Shown: in pieces, positions 49,309 through 60,704 of the stretch
Layout of the letters: the number at the start of each line of letters is the position of its first letter
How positions within the stretch are numbered: position 1 is the first letter of the stretch
The notes under the pieces: model-generated
Seen by the model: only the letters and a program-made list of their open reading frames with translations
Told to the model about the DNA's origin: nothing
Database searches by the model: none
Position numbers and translations under genes: made by a program
NCBI RefSeq assembly: GCF_000160755.1
Contig: NZ_GG668577.1
Coordinates: forward strand, 131,726 to 195,725
Origin: Proteus mirabilis ATCC 29906
GTDB taxonomy: Bacteria > Pseudomonadota > Gammaproteobacteria > Enterobacterales > Enterobacteriaceae
Length of the DNA: 64,000 bases
Direction: 5' to 3'

Positions 49309-49914
49309 ATGAAAAAAGTATTACTCACAGTCTGTGCTATCGCGTTGTTTGGTAGCCAAGCCGCTTGGGCGGATGCTCGTCAAGACTTACAACAACGTCT
49401 TAATAAAGTGAATAGCTTTCAGGCTAACTTTAGTCAAACGGTGACCAGTAACGAAGGTGCGTTAATTCAAAAAGGGGAAGGACATTTAAAAGTACAGCGT
49501 CCTGATCTGTTTAATTGGCAAATGACGGCACCGGATGAGAGCACACTAATTTCTGATGGTAAAACATTGTGGTTTTATAACCCATTTGTCGAACAAGTGA
49601 CGGCAACTTGGTTAGAGAGTGCCACAACGAATACCCCTTTTATGTTGATTGCGCGTAATGATAGTAAAGAATGGCAAAATTACGATGTTAAGCAAAATGG
49701 TGATCGCTTTGAATTAACCCCTAAAACAGAGAACAATTTAAAGCACTTTTCTATTACCGTTTCACCTAATGGTCAAATCCAACAATTTGCGGCTACAGAG
49801 CAAGATGGGCAAGTCAGCCAATACCAATTAACGGCACAAAAGGTCGCCCCCATTGATGCATCAGCGTTCCGCTTTACACCACCCGCGGGTGTGACGGTGG
49901 ATGACCAACGCTAG
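49309..49914 (+). CDS. lolA: outer-membrane lipoprotein carrier protein LolA
   Basis: Periplasmic chaperone that carries lipoproteins from LolCDE to LolB. The 201-residue precursor has a signal peptide (1-21, ending AAWA before [10 protein letters not shown]). The mature part has the Arg of [15 protein letters not shown], which controls the hydrophobic lid, and [12 protein letters not shown] at the C terminus. AGAGGC precedes the ATG. rarA starts ten bases after its stop, so the two are probably one unit. Confidence 0.95.
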   Translation: MKKVLLTVCAIALFGSQAAWADARQDLQQRLNKVNSFQANFSQTVTSNEGALIQKGEGHLKVQRPDLFNWQMTAPDESTLISDGKTLWFYNPFVEQVTATWLESATTNTPFMLIARNDSKEWQNYDVKQNGDRFELTPKTENNLKHFSITVSPNGQIQQFAATEQDGQVSQYQLTAQKVAPIDASAFRFTPPAGVTVDDQR

Positions 49915-49924
49915 TGAGGCTATT

Positions 49925-51274
49925 TTGAGTAATTTATCACTCGACTTTTCACAAAATGAATTTCAACCTCTGGCCGCGAGAATGCGGCCTGAAACATTAG
50001 AACAGTATATTGGGCAGAAGCATCTACTCGCTGAAGGTAAACCGCTACCACGGGCGATAAAAGCAGGCCAATTGCATTCAATGATCTTATGGGGACCTCC
50101 GGGTACAGGAAAAACCACATTAGCTGAAATTATCGGGCGCTATGCCCAAGCGGATATAGAAAGACTTTCTGCGGTGACGTCAGGGATCAAAGAGATCAGG
50201 GCCGCCATTGACATAGCGCACCAAAATAGAAATGCGGGGCGTAGAACCATCCTATTTGTTGATGAAGTTCATCGTTTTAATAAAAGCCAACAAGACGCTT
50301 TTTTGCCACATATTGAAGATGGCACTATCACTTTTATTGGTGCAACAACGGAAAACCCTTCTTTTGAATTAAATTCGGCACTGCTATCACGTGCACGAGT
50401 TTACCTGCTACGCTCATTGACAGAAACAGACATTGAACAGGTATTACAGCAAGCATTAGATGATACTGAACGTGGATTAGGTGGGCGTAATATTATTTTA
50501 CCTGATAATACACGCAAAATGATTGCTGAATTAGTCAATGGCGATGCGCGCCGTTCACTCAACCTGCTTGAAATGATGGCTGATATGGCAGAAGTCGATA
50601 GCCAAGGCAAACGAACACTAACAGCGGAATTACTAAAAGAAATTAGTGGTGAACGTAGCGCCCGTTTTGATAATAAAGGTGATCGATTTTACGATCTTAT
50701 CTCTGCTTTGCATAAATCAGTACGTGGCTCGGCACCTGATGCAGCACTTTATTGGTATGCTCGTATCATCACTGCGGGGGGAGATCCACTGTATGTTGCT
50801 CGTCGCTTACTGGCTATTGCTTCAGAAGATGTCGGTAATGCAGATCCGCGTGCTATGCAAGTTGCCATCGCTGCATGGGATTGCTTTACGCGGGTAGGCC
50901 CTGCAGAAGGTGAACGTGCGATAGCACAAGCGATTGTTTATCTTGCTTGTGCGCCGAAAAGTAATGCCGTGTATACCGCTTATAAAGCCGCACTGGCAGA
51001 TGCGAAAAGTAAACCTGATTATGATGTACCTGCACATTTACGTAACGCGCCAACGCAATTAATGAAAGAGATGGGCTTAGGTGCAGAGTATCGCTATGCT
51101 CATGATGAACCTAATGCTTATGCGGCAGGAGAGGTCTATTTTCCGGCTGAAATGGCACAAACGCGTTATTATCACCCTGTTAATCGAGGGTTAGAGATCA
51201 AGCTTGCTGAGAAATTAGACTGGCTTTCTCAGCAAGATCAAAATAGTGTGACAAAACGCTATCGCAAATTGTAA
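49925..51274 (+). CDS. rarA: replication-associated recombination protein RarA
   Basis: AAA+ ATPase of the clamp-loader/RuvB type that acts at stalled replication forks (MgsA in E. coli). From the TTG start at 49925 it has 449 residues, beginning MSNLSLDFS as in E. coli. TGAGG lies just before the TTG; the upstream ATG at 49901 is in lolA and would add eight unrelated residues. Walker A GPPGTGKT is at 57-64, then the Walker B region [17 protein letters not shown] and [21 protein letters not shown] with the sensor 1 and Arg finger. Confidence 0.93.
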   Translation: MSNLSLDFSQNEFQPLAARMRPETLEQYIGQKHLLAEGKPLPRAIKAGQLHSMILWGPPGTGKTTLAEIIGRYAQADIERLSAVTSGIKEIRAAIDIAHQNRNAGRRTILFVDEVHRFNKSQQDAFLPHIEDGTITFIGATTENPSFELNSALLSRARVYLLRSLTETDIEQVLQQALDDTERGLGGRNIILPDNTRKMIAELVNGDARRSLNLLEMMADMAEVDSQGKRTLTAELLKEISGERSARFDNKGDRFYDLISALHKSVRGSAPDAALYWYARIITAGGDPLYVARRLLAIASEDVGNADPRAMQVAIAAWDCFTRVGPAEGERAIAQAIVYLACAPKSNAVYTAYKAALADAKSKPDYDVPAHLRNAPTQLMKEMGLGAEYRYAHDEPNAYAAGEVYFPAEMAQTRYYHPVNRGLEIKLAEKLDWLSQQDQNSVTKRYRKL

Positions 51275-51383
51275 AGATGCGGTAAGGTTATTCAATCATT
51301 AGTAATTTTTTTAACTACCCCTTATCTCAGGTATCTTCGCGATAGGTAAACAAGAGAATGATAGGAGATAAGGTTTTTATTAA

Positions 51384-52697
<1,314 letters not shown>

Positions 52698-52728
52698 TAA
52701 AAACCTAATTACTCAGTGGTTATAATAT

Positions 52729-52759
52729 TAAAACCCCCTATTAAACAGGGGGGTTTTTA
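52729..52759 (+). terminator. rho-independent terminator of serS
   Basis: AAACCCCCT / AGGGGGGTTT with a short A/T-rich loop, then TTTTT, 32 bases past the serS stop. Confidence 0.88.
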
Positions 52760-52876
52760 ATGGTATAAAGAGCATCAAAAGACTAGTGGTGGTAATTTCT
52801 ATTAACCTTTTAACCTGAGTATAATTTTATTAATGTTTTATATTCTGGCTATATACTAGCTTCAGTATCTAATACT

Positions 52877-53209
52877 TCAATGAGGTTGAGATAAGTAAGG
52901 CAACAAAGAGAAGAATACTTCTATTTTTCTTTCATTTGTCATATCAACAAAATCGTCCATTGCAATTTCTATAAAATCAATGGTGTTATTATCAATAGTG
53001 AATTTATACATTAAATGGCCACTCCAACTGCGATGAACATAGACACAGTTTTCTATACTATATGAAAGCCATTTATCTTCCATACATGCAGGTAACCAGC
53101 CGTTTAGTATATTTTTTTTAGCATCTTCAGTTAGGGAATAATTAATATGATGAATCAATGGTGTTTTTTCAAAATACTTTAGGTTCTTTAACATTTCTTT
53201 ATTTATCAT
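52877..53209 (-). CDS. small protein of unknown function with HRSWSG motif
   Basis: A 110-residue protein without signal peptide or membrane segment. The middle, WLSYSIENCVYVHRSWSGHL, has the pattern aromatic-Y...VxxHRSW(S/T)G that I have seen in small bacterial proteins of no assigned function. The C-terminal half is acidic (EIAMDDFVDM). The family cannot be named with confidence. It sits alone in AT-rich sequence between serS and allD, on the opposite strand to both. The ribosome site before the ATG is poor. Codon use looks more AT-rich than that of its neighbours. A recently acquired gene is possible. Confidence 0.6.
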   Translation of the reverse strand: MINKEMLKNLKYFEKTPLIHHINYSLTEDAKKNILNGWLPACMEDKWLSYSIENCVYVHRSWSGHLMYKFTIDNNTIDFIEIAMDDFVDMTNERKIEVFFSLLPYLSQPH

Positions 53210-53609
53210 TCTTTATTCCACAAATAATAATTGTTATTACAGACTACCTAAATGGACTTAAATGATCAAAAGAAACATATCATTTTTTCTCTTTAATACA
53301 GATGAAGGGTGACATTATTAATAAATAATAGCAGGTAGTTTTTTACTGATGATTTTTTTAATAAAAGAGCGTTTTATTGCTCTTAATATTATTTAATAAC
53401 AGTTATCAGGTGCAGAAAAAACAGATGATTATTAAAAAATTCTTACTAAAATAAGTGAGATTAAATAAAAATATAATGCAATTCGCTATTGGTTAAACTG
53501 ATCACAGCAGATCATCTCTATACTGCTACATTAAAATTATCGCTCAAGTTAATTTCAATTATCTTATGACGTTTCTATTTATTTAGAACCCTACTAAAGA
53601 GCCTATTGT
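53210..53609. promoter_or_regulatory. AT-rich region upstream of allD
   Basis: A 400-base gene-free interval between divergent genes. It contains an imperfect AAGAGC...GCTCTT hairpin (53365-53384) and the short inverted repeat TGATC-ACAGCA-GATCA (53499-53514). The allD promoter should be near 53530-53590. No gene is visible. Confidence 0.4.
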
Positions 53610-54659
53610 ATGATAATTTCTAAACAGCAGTTACACCAATTAATCAAAAATAAGTTACATAATGCAGGACTGAATGAAAACCATGCAGACATTGTTGCCG
53701 ATGTATTAGTTCATGCTGATGTGAAAGGAATTCATTCCCATGGTGCTGTACGTGTGGAATATTATGCTGAGCGCATTAGTAAGGGAGGAACAAATACGCA
53801 TCCTAAGTTTACTTATCAAGAGACAGGACCTTGTAGTGCGATTTTTGATGGTGATAATGGTGCTGGACATGTTGCTGCTAAGCAGGCCATGGAGCACGCG
53901 ATTAATATGGCACAAGAGAAAGGCATTGCTGTTGTTGGGGTTAGACGTATTGGTCATAGTGGGGCATTATCCTACTTTGTAGAACAAGCCTCTGCATCTG
54001 GAATGATTGGTATTTCACTTTGCCAATCGGATCCTATGGTAGTGCCATTTGGTGGATCTGAAGTTTATTATGGCACTAATCCTATCGCTTTTTCAGCCCC
54101 GAGTGCAGATGATAAACCTATTACCTTTGATATGGCGACGACGGTGCAGGCATGGGGTAAAATTCTCGATGCGCGGGCTAAACATAGTGACATTCCTGAC
54201 ACATGGGCGGTAGATGAAGCGGGCAAACCAACCTGTGATCCCTTTGCAGTAAAAGGTTTATTACCTATTGCGGGACCAAAAGGGTATGGCTTGATGATGA
54301 TGGTTGATGTATTGTCTGGCATTTTATTAGGATTACCTTTTGGTAAACATGTTAGCTCTATGTATCATGATTTGACACAAGGTCGTGAATTAGGTCAGCT
54401 CCACATTGTGATTAATCCAGCCTTTTTCACTGATGCTGATTTATTTAAAAAACACATTTCTCAAGTAATGGCTGAGTTAAAGAGTATTAAGCCTGCAGTC
54501 GGTTTTGAACATGTATTATATCCTGGGGAAAATAGTCAGCTTGCAGCGCAGCGAAGCGAAAAAGAGGGGATAGAAATCGTTGACGAAATTTATCATTACT
54601 TAAATTCTGATGTATTATTTAATCAATCTTATGATAATAAAAACCCATTTGCCAGCTAA
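53610..54659 (+). CDS. allD: ureidoglycolate dehydrogenase (malate/lactate dehydrogenase-like family)
   Basis: NAD-dependent enzyme that oxidises ureidoglycolate to oxalurate in anaerobic allantoin degradation. Its 349 residues equal E. coli AllD in length. Matching segments are ADVKGIHSHGAVRVEYYAER with the active-site HSH, GHSGALSYFV, CQSDPMVVPFGGSE, DMATTVQAWGKILDAR and GPKGYGLMMMVDVLSG. No other allantoin genes lie in the window, so the pathway partners are elsewhere or the substrate differs (family members also act on malate, sulfolactate or 2,3-diketogulonate). It stands alone between AT-rich sequence and a terminator. Confidence 0.85.
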   Translation: MIISKQQLHQLIKNKLHNAGLNENHADIVADVLVHADVKGIHSHGAVRVEYYAERISKGGTNTHPKFTYQETGPCSAIFDGDNGAGHVAAKQAMEHAINMAQEKGIAVVGVRRIGHSGALSYFVEQASASGMIGISLCQSDPMVVPFGGSEVYYGTNPIAFSAPSADDKPITFDMATTVQAWGKILDARAKHSDIPDTWAVDEAGKPTCDPFAVKGLLPIAGPKGYGLMMMVDVLSGILLGLPFGKHVSSMYHDLTQGRELGQLHIVINPAFFTDADLFKKHISQVMAELKSIKPAVGFEHVLYPGENSQLAAQRSEKEGIEIVDEIYHYLNSDVLFNQSYDNKNPFAS

Positions 54660-54670
54660 GTTATATTAAT

Positions 54671-54707
54671 AAAAAAACAGCCATCCATTAATTAGGTGGC
54701 TGTTTTT
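54671..54707. terminator. bidirectional terminator between allD and the membrane protein gene
   Basis: AAAAACAGCCA / TGGCTGTTTTT, eleven-base arms, A-rich before and T-rich after, in the convergent gap. Confidence 0.82.
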
Positions 54708-54731
54708 AGGTTATCCCAAATGACAAAATAT

Positions 54732-55637
54732 TTAACTGACTAATTTACCGATATTCGATTCTGCGGTTTTATTTAAAGAAACTTTATTCCCACCATCACC
54801 ATTATTGTCATTGTTATCAGTATGGTTATTAGTCATATTACCCATATTTTTCTGATAGAAAATATGGCGATATGATCCATACATTGCAGTAAAAGAGAGT
54901 GGAATAGTGATAAATAAGCCTAATCCAAATGGGATAATACTCAAGCCAATAATGATGCTTAACAGCACAAAGAATAGAAAGCCACCAAATAAGTTGTTTT
55001 TAACCGCCATAAAACTGGCTTTAACGGCAGGGATAGCTTTATAGTCATTTACTAAAATTAAGGCAGGGGCAAACCAATAAGAGGCAGTACTGATTAAGCT
55101 AAAAATGATAATAATGATAGAAGAAAACGTAATTGGTGTCAGGTTATCAGCCAATAAGCCTTGAATATAGTAGGTTGGTGCATCATTAAGAGCGGCTTGA
55201 GCAACTTCCATCAATAATGAACCACTGATTAATAGTGCTAAAATAAAGCCTGCTAAGATAATAAGCACACTAATACCATAAGCACCCATGATGCTAAGGT
55301 AGCGTTTGTTCTGGAAACCAGAAAATAAATTATCCAGATTTAGCTGACCAGTCTCATATTGCTGATGGGCTATCATCATAAGCCCGGCAACTAATACAGC
55401 TGAAATAAACGGGGAGATAATCGGCCCAATAAGTGGGATAAATCCAAGGATAGATGAGATAATTAAGTTAACAAGAAAGTAAATAATTACAGCGCCTACC
55501 CACATAAAAAAGCGCTCTTTAACTAAATCCCAGCCAATACCTAACCACTCGGTTGCCCCTGAAGCACCTCTTTGTAGAGGAACTGGCGTAAACACCTCTT
55601 CTGGCTCCGTAAGCGATGAACTATTATCTTGTTCCAT
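54732..55637 (-). CDS. multipass membrane protein, BPSS1780-like
   Basis: A 301-residue inner-membrane protein with about six hydrophobic segments (roughly 45-70, 75-95, 120-140, 175-195, 220-245, 250-265) between a polar, acidic N-terminal tail and a C-terminal tail rich in Asn, Asp and Gly (NNHTDNNDNNGDGGNK). The overall layout and the repeated FxxxxxNLxxxL segments fit the loosely defined BPSS1780/YciC group of membrane proteins; this is a tentative match from memory. No function is known. It is monocistronic between allD and pflA. Confidence 0.65.
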   Translation of the reverse strand: MEQDNSSSLTEPEEVFTPVPLQRGASGATEWLGIGWDLVKERFFMWVGAVIIYFLVNLIISSILGFIPLIGPIISPFISAVLVAGLMMIAHQQYETGQLNLDNLFSGFQNKRYLSIMGAYGISVLIILAGFILALLISGSLLMEVAQAALNDAPTYYIQGLLADNLTPITFSSIIIIIFSLISTASYWFAPALILVNDYKAIPAVKASFMAVKNNLFGGFLFFVLLSIIIGLSIIPFGLGLFITIPLSFTAMYGSYRHIFYQKNMGNMTNNHTDNNDNNGDGGNKVSLNKTAESNIGKLVS

Positions 55638-55941
55638 TTTTTTCTCTGCCTTAAAAATAATTAATTGTTTATAAATATAACTTTTTATAATTCATATCAT
55701 ATCTTTTTATTTTGTAATTAATCAATACTATTAAACTAAAGAATGCTTAAGGATAATCTTAGAAACTTCTAAATGACCATTAGAATGAGTAACAATTTTA
55801 TATTGTCATAATTAACTGCAATGGTCGTTATTAAAAATATCTTTATTTGAGGTATGGAAAACAATATTTTTTAATTTAGTGGCTGGCGCTTTCTCAAAAG
55901 AACATGCCGCAGGGAGGGGAAAACTTGATGGCAGTTTTACA
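55638..55941 (-). promoter_or_regulatory. upstream region of the membrane protein gene
   Basis: A 304-base AT-rich stretch that should contain the promoter of the minus-strand membrane protein gene. It also receives the pflA terminator. Nothing else is recognised. Confidence 0.35.
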
Positions 55942-55976
55942 TAAAAAAAGCAGTACATTGTGCACTGCTTTTTAAA
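55942..55976 (-). terminator. rho-independent terminator of pflA
   Basis: On the minus strand AAAAAGCAGT / ACTGCTTTTT with a nine-base inner loop, continuing into a T-run, about 20 bases past the pflA stop. Confidence 0.85.
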
Positions 55977-55994
55977 ATGGGGGTGTATAAAAGC

Positions 55995-56735
55995 TTAATA
56001 CATCACTTTATGACCATAAGATGCAATAATTGCTTTAACATTTTCCATCGTCTCTTTTGACGGTGGATGAATACCATCGAGTTTATACTCTTCTCCTAAA
56101 GCAACCCATTTATGTTTACCTAATTCGTGGTAAGGGAGAAGCTCGACTTTTTCGATATTTTTCATATCTTTTATAAATTCGCCTAAACGATGAGCAGAAT
56201 CATCATCATCAGACCAACCGGGCACAACTACGTAACGTATCCAGGTTTTTTGGCCTCGTTTAGCTAAATAGCGGGCGAATTCCAGTGTACGTTGGTTAGA
56301 AACACCAACCAGTTTTTGGTGAATGTCATCATTCACTTGTTTTAAATCCAGCATGACTAAATCAGTCACGTCCATTAATTCATCGATGACAGGATCATAA
56401 CGGCGTACAAAACCGTTAGTATCTAAGCAGGTATGGATATTTTCTTTTTTACAAGCACGGAACCAATCACGTACAAATTCTGCTTGTAAGATAGCTTCAC
56501 CACCAGAAGCTGTAACGCCACCACCAGAGGCATTCATAAAGTGACGATAAGTCACTGCCTCTTTCATTAATTCATCAACTGTGACGATTTGCCCACCATG
56601 AGTATCCCATGTGTCACGGTTGTGACAATAGAGGCATCTCATTAGGCATCCTTGGAAGAAAACAATAAAGCGTATTCCGGGACCGTCAACAGTACCGCAG
56701 GATTCAAATGAGTGGATACGACCAAGTACGGACAT
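55995..56735 (-). CDS. pflA: pyruvate formate-lyase 1-activating enzyme
   Basis: Radical SAM enzyme that installs the glycyl radical on PflB under anaerobic conditions. It has 246 residues, with the cluster motif CxxxCxxC at Cys30, Cys34 and Cys37 ([13 protein letters not shown]). [11 protein letters not shown] and the later VVPGWSDDD are conserved SAM-contacting segments. It follows pflB after 107 bases containing a hairpin that may reduce its expression compared with pflB. Confidence 0.96.
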   Translation of the reverse strand: MSVLGRIHSFESCGTVDGPGIRFIVFFQGCLMRCLYCHNRDTWDTHGGQIVTVDELMKEAVTYRHFMNASGGGVTASGGEAILQAEFVRDWFRACKKENIHTCLDTNGFVRRYDPVIDELMDVTDLVMLDLKQVNDDIHQKLVGVSNQRTLEFARYLAKRGQKTWIRYVVVPGWSDDDDSAHRLGEFIKDMKNIEKVELLPYHELGKHKWVALGEEYKLDGIHPPSKETMENVKAIIASYGHKVMY

Positions 56736-56763
56736 AACAGGGTTACTCCAAAACTGTCTAGAT

Positions 56764-56790
56764 AAAAAGGCCCCAAAGTAGGGGCCTTTA
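56764..56790 (-). terminator. attenuating terminator between pflB and pflA
   Basis: On the minus strand AAAGGCCCC / GGGGCCTTT with a TACTTT loop, followed by TTTTTATC. Its location between two co-oriented genes of one function suggests partial termination, giving more PflB than PflA. Confidence 0.8.
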
Positions 56791-56842
56791 TTCTAAGCGA
56801 TTTTATCTACTTTCTCAGTAAATAAATGCATGAGTTATCAAA

Positions 56843-59125
<2,283 letters not shown>

Positions 59126-59179
59126 GATACTTCTACCTTTTTACAATGGAACTTAAGAAATCAGTCATAACTGCACGGA

Positions 59180-60034
59180 TTAATGTTTATCGCCGCGCAG
59201 ATGCATTAACCAGTATACCAGACCGACTAGGACTGCTCCGCCGATAATATTACCGATAGTGACTGGCAATAAATTATCAACGAGGAAATTTGATACTGTT
59301 AGATTTGAAAATTGTTCTGGTGATGCACCTACTGTAGTCCAGAATTCTGCCGGTGCAAAATTCTTAATTACAATACCTAAAGGAATAAGAAACATGTTAG
59401 CGATACTGTGCTCAAAGCCACTCGCCACAAACATACCGATAGGTAAAATAAGTGCAAAGAGTTTATCAATTAAAGTTCGACCTGCATAACTCATCCAAAC
59501 TGCAAGACAAACCATTAAATTAGCTAAAATACCTAAACAAACTGCTTCAATAAAGGTGTGCTCAACTTTATGCTGTGCAGTTTGTAATACATTCAGACCC
59601 CATAACCCATTAGCTGCTGCATATTGACCTGCAAACCACATTAAGGCAACAAAGAACAGGGCGCCAATAAAGTTACCAATATAGACATTTATCCAATTAG
59701 CGAACATCTTAGCCCAAGAAATACGTCCTGTCGCTTTAGGAATAATGGTGAGTACAGTTGAAGTGAATAAGTCTGCACCACAAACAACCACGAGCATTAA
59801 GCCTAAAGAGAAACAAATTCCTCCAACGAGTTTAGCGAGACCAAATGGAACAGATGCGGTGCCTGTAGTCGCTGTAATATAAAAAACAAACGCAATTGAA
59901 ATAAACATTCCCGCAGTAAAAGCAGATAAGTAAGTTGTTGGGATATGTTTGTTTGCTTTATAACAACATGCATCATCGGCAACTTTTGCCATATCAGCAG
60001 GTGATAATAAATTAAAAGGGCTGTCAGCTTTCAT
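59180..60034 (-). CDS. focA: formate channel FocA
   Basis: Pentameric inner-membrane formate/nitrite transporter family channel, 284 residues with six helices. The N-terminal cytosolic helix (PFNLLSPADMAKVADDA) interacts with PflB in E. coli. Family features are AFTAGMFISIAFVFYITA, GADLFTSTVL and NWINVYIGNFIGALF; the central His appears in GFEHSIANMF. First gene of focA-pflB-pflA, preceded by an FNR box and a long regulatory region. Confidence 0.95.
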   Translation of the reverse strand: MKADSPFNLLSPADMAKVADDACCYKANKHIPTTYLSAFTAGMFISIAFVFYITATTGTASVPFGLAKLVGGICFSLGLMLVVVCGADLFTSTVLTIIPKATGRISWAKMFANWINVYIGNFIGALFFVALMWFAGQYAAANGLWGLNVLQTAQHKVEHTFIEAVCLGILANLMVCLAVWMSYAGRTLIDKLFALILPIGMFVASGFEHSIANMFLIPLGIVIKNFAPAEFWTTVGASPEQFSNLTVSNFLVDNLLPVTIGNIIGGAVLVGLVYWLMHLRGDKH

Positions 60035-60105
60035 ACTAACACTCTCTTATATGTTGGAATAATTATAGCACGCAATAATAGTAGCAAAGGGTCTTACTCC
60101 TAAAG

Positions 60106-60119
60106 TTGATATGGATCAT
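60106..60119. promoter_or_regulatory. FNR box upstream of focA
   Basis: TTGATATGGATCAT matches the FNR consensus at nine of ten positions. On the minus strand a TATTAT -10 element (60080-60075) lies at the right distance for a class II promoter with a start near 60069, about 35 bases before the focA ATG. Confidence 0.75.
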
Positions 60120-60527
60120 AGTCGCTTATGAGAGACGCAATTTTAGTACGTAAAAACCGGCTAAATTAGCTATAATTATTTGATTAATAATAAGAAAAAA
60201 TTTTTTAAATTTTATCAAAAAATTTTAGCCTGGCTGGATAAACAAAGTAAAAAGTAAATATAACGTATTATTTATTTTTATTAGCGTTAACAGATAAAAA
60301 TAAAATTTAACGCTCCATTTACTTTTGCGCTAAATATAAACATTACTTTATTTGTGGGTAATCTAATTGATTACGCCAGCCTTAAAACCATTATAAAAAT
60401 ACGGTTTTTAAATTTTTGAGATCTAGGTAAACAATTAGCAATTTAAACTATATTTTTGTGGTTTTTTTAGATTAAAAAGTTAACCTTATCTTTTTGTGTC
60501 GTATTTAAAACTTAAAATCGTCACTTT

Positions 60528-60583
60528 TGACATATTTGACACTTTTGTCATTTGACATAATTGTCATGGTGGCAAAATTGTCG
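60528..60583. repeat. array of TGACA/TGTCA half-sites
   Basis: Five exact pentamers begin at 60528, 60537 (TGACA), 60546 (TGTCA), 60553 (TGACA) and 60562 (TGTCA), with a near copy TGTCG at 60579. Neighbours are 7-9 bases apart and form alternating inverted pairs. It looks like a multi-subunit protein-binding site. The regulator is unknown. Confidence 0.5.
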
Positions 60584-60604
60584 TTATATTTTTTTATATA
60601 TAAT

Positions 60605-60634
60605 AAAACACTCTACTAATAAGTAGAGTGTTTT
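60605..60634. terminator. terminator of ycaO
   Basis: AAAACACTCTACT / AGTAGAGTGTTTT, thirteen-base arms around AATA, with T-rich sequence following on both strands. It lies about 70 bases past the ycaO stop. Confidence 0.82.
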
Positions 60635-60704
60635 GATTTTAAACAAAGCGATTATTAATCAGTTAAAAATAATTATTTAATAAATAACCTTAAATAAAAT
60701 AATG

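Larger units (their letters stand above)
60035..60604 (-). promoter_or_regulatory. long regulatory region upstream of focA-pflB
   Basis: A 570-base gene-free, AT-rich interval between the focA start and the ycaO terminator. It holds an FNR box at 60106 and, far upstream, an array of TGACA/TGTCA half-sites at 60528. In E. coli focA-pfl is transcribed from several promoters controlled by FNR and ArcA, and the length of this gap suits that. Confidence 0.7.
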
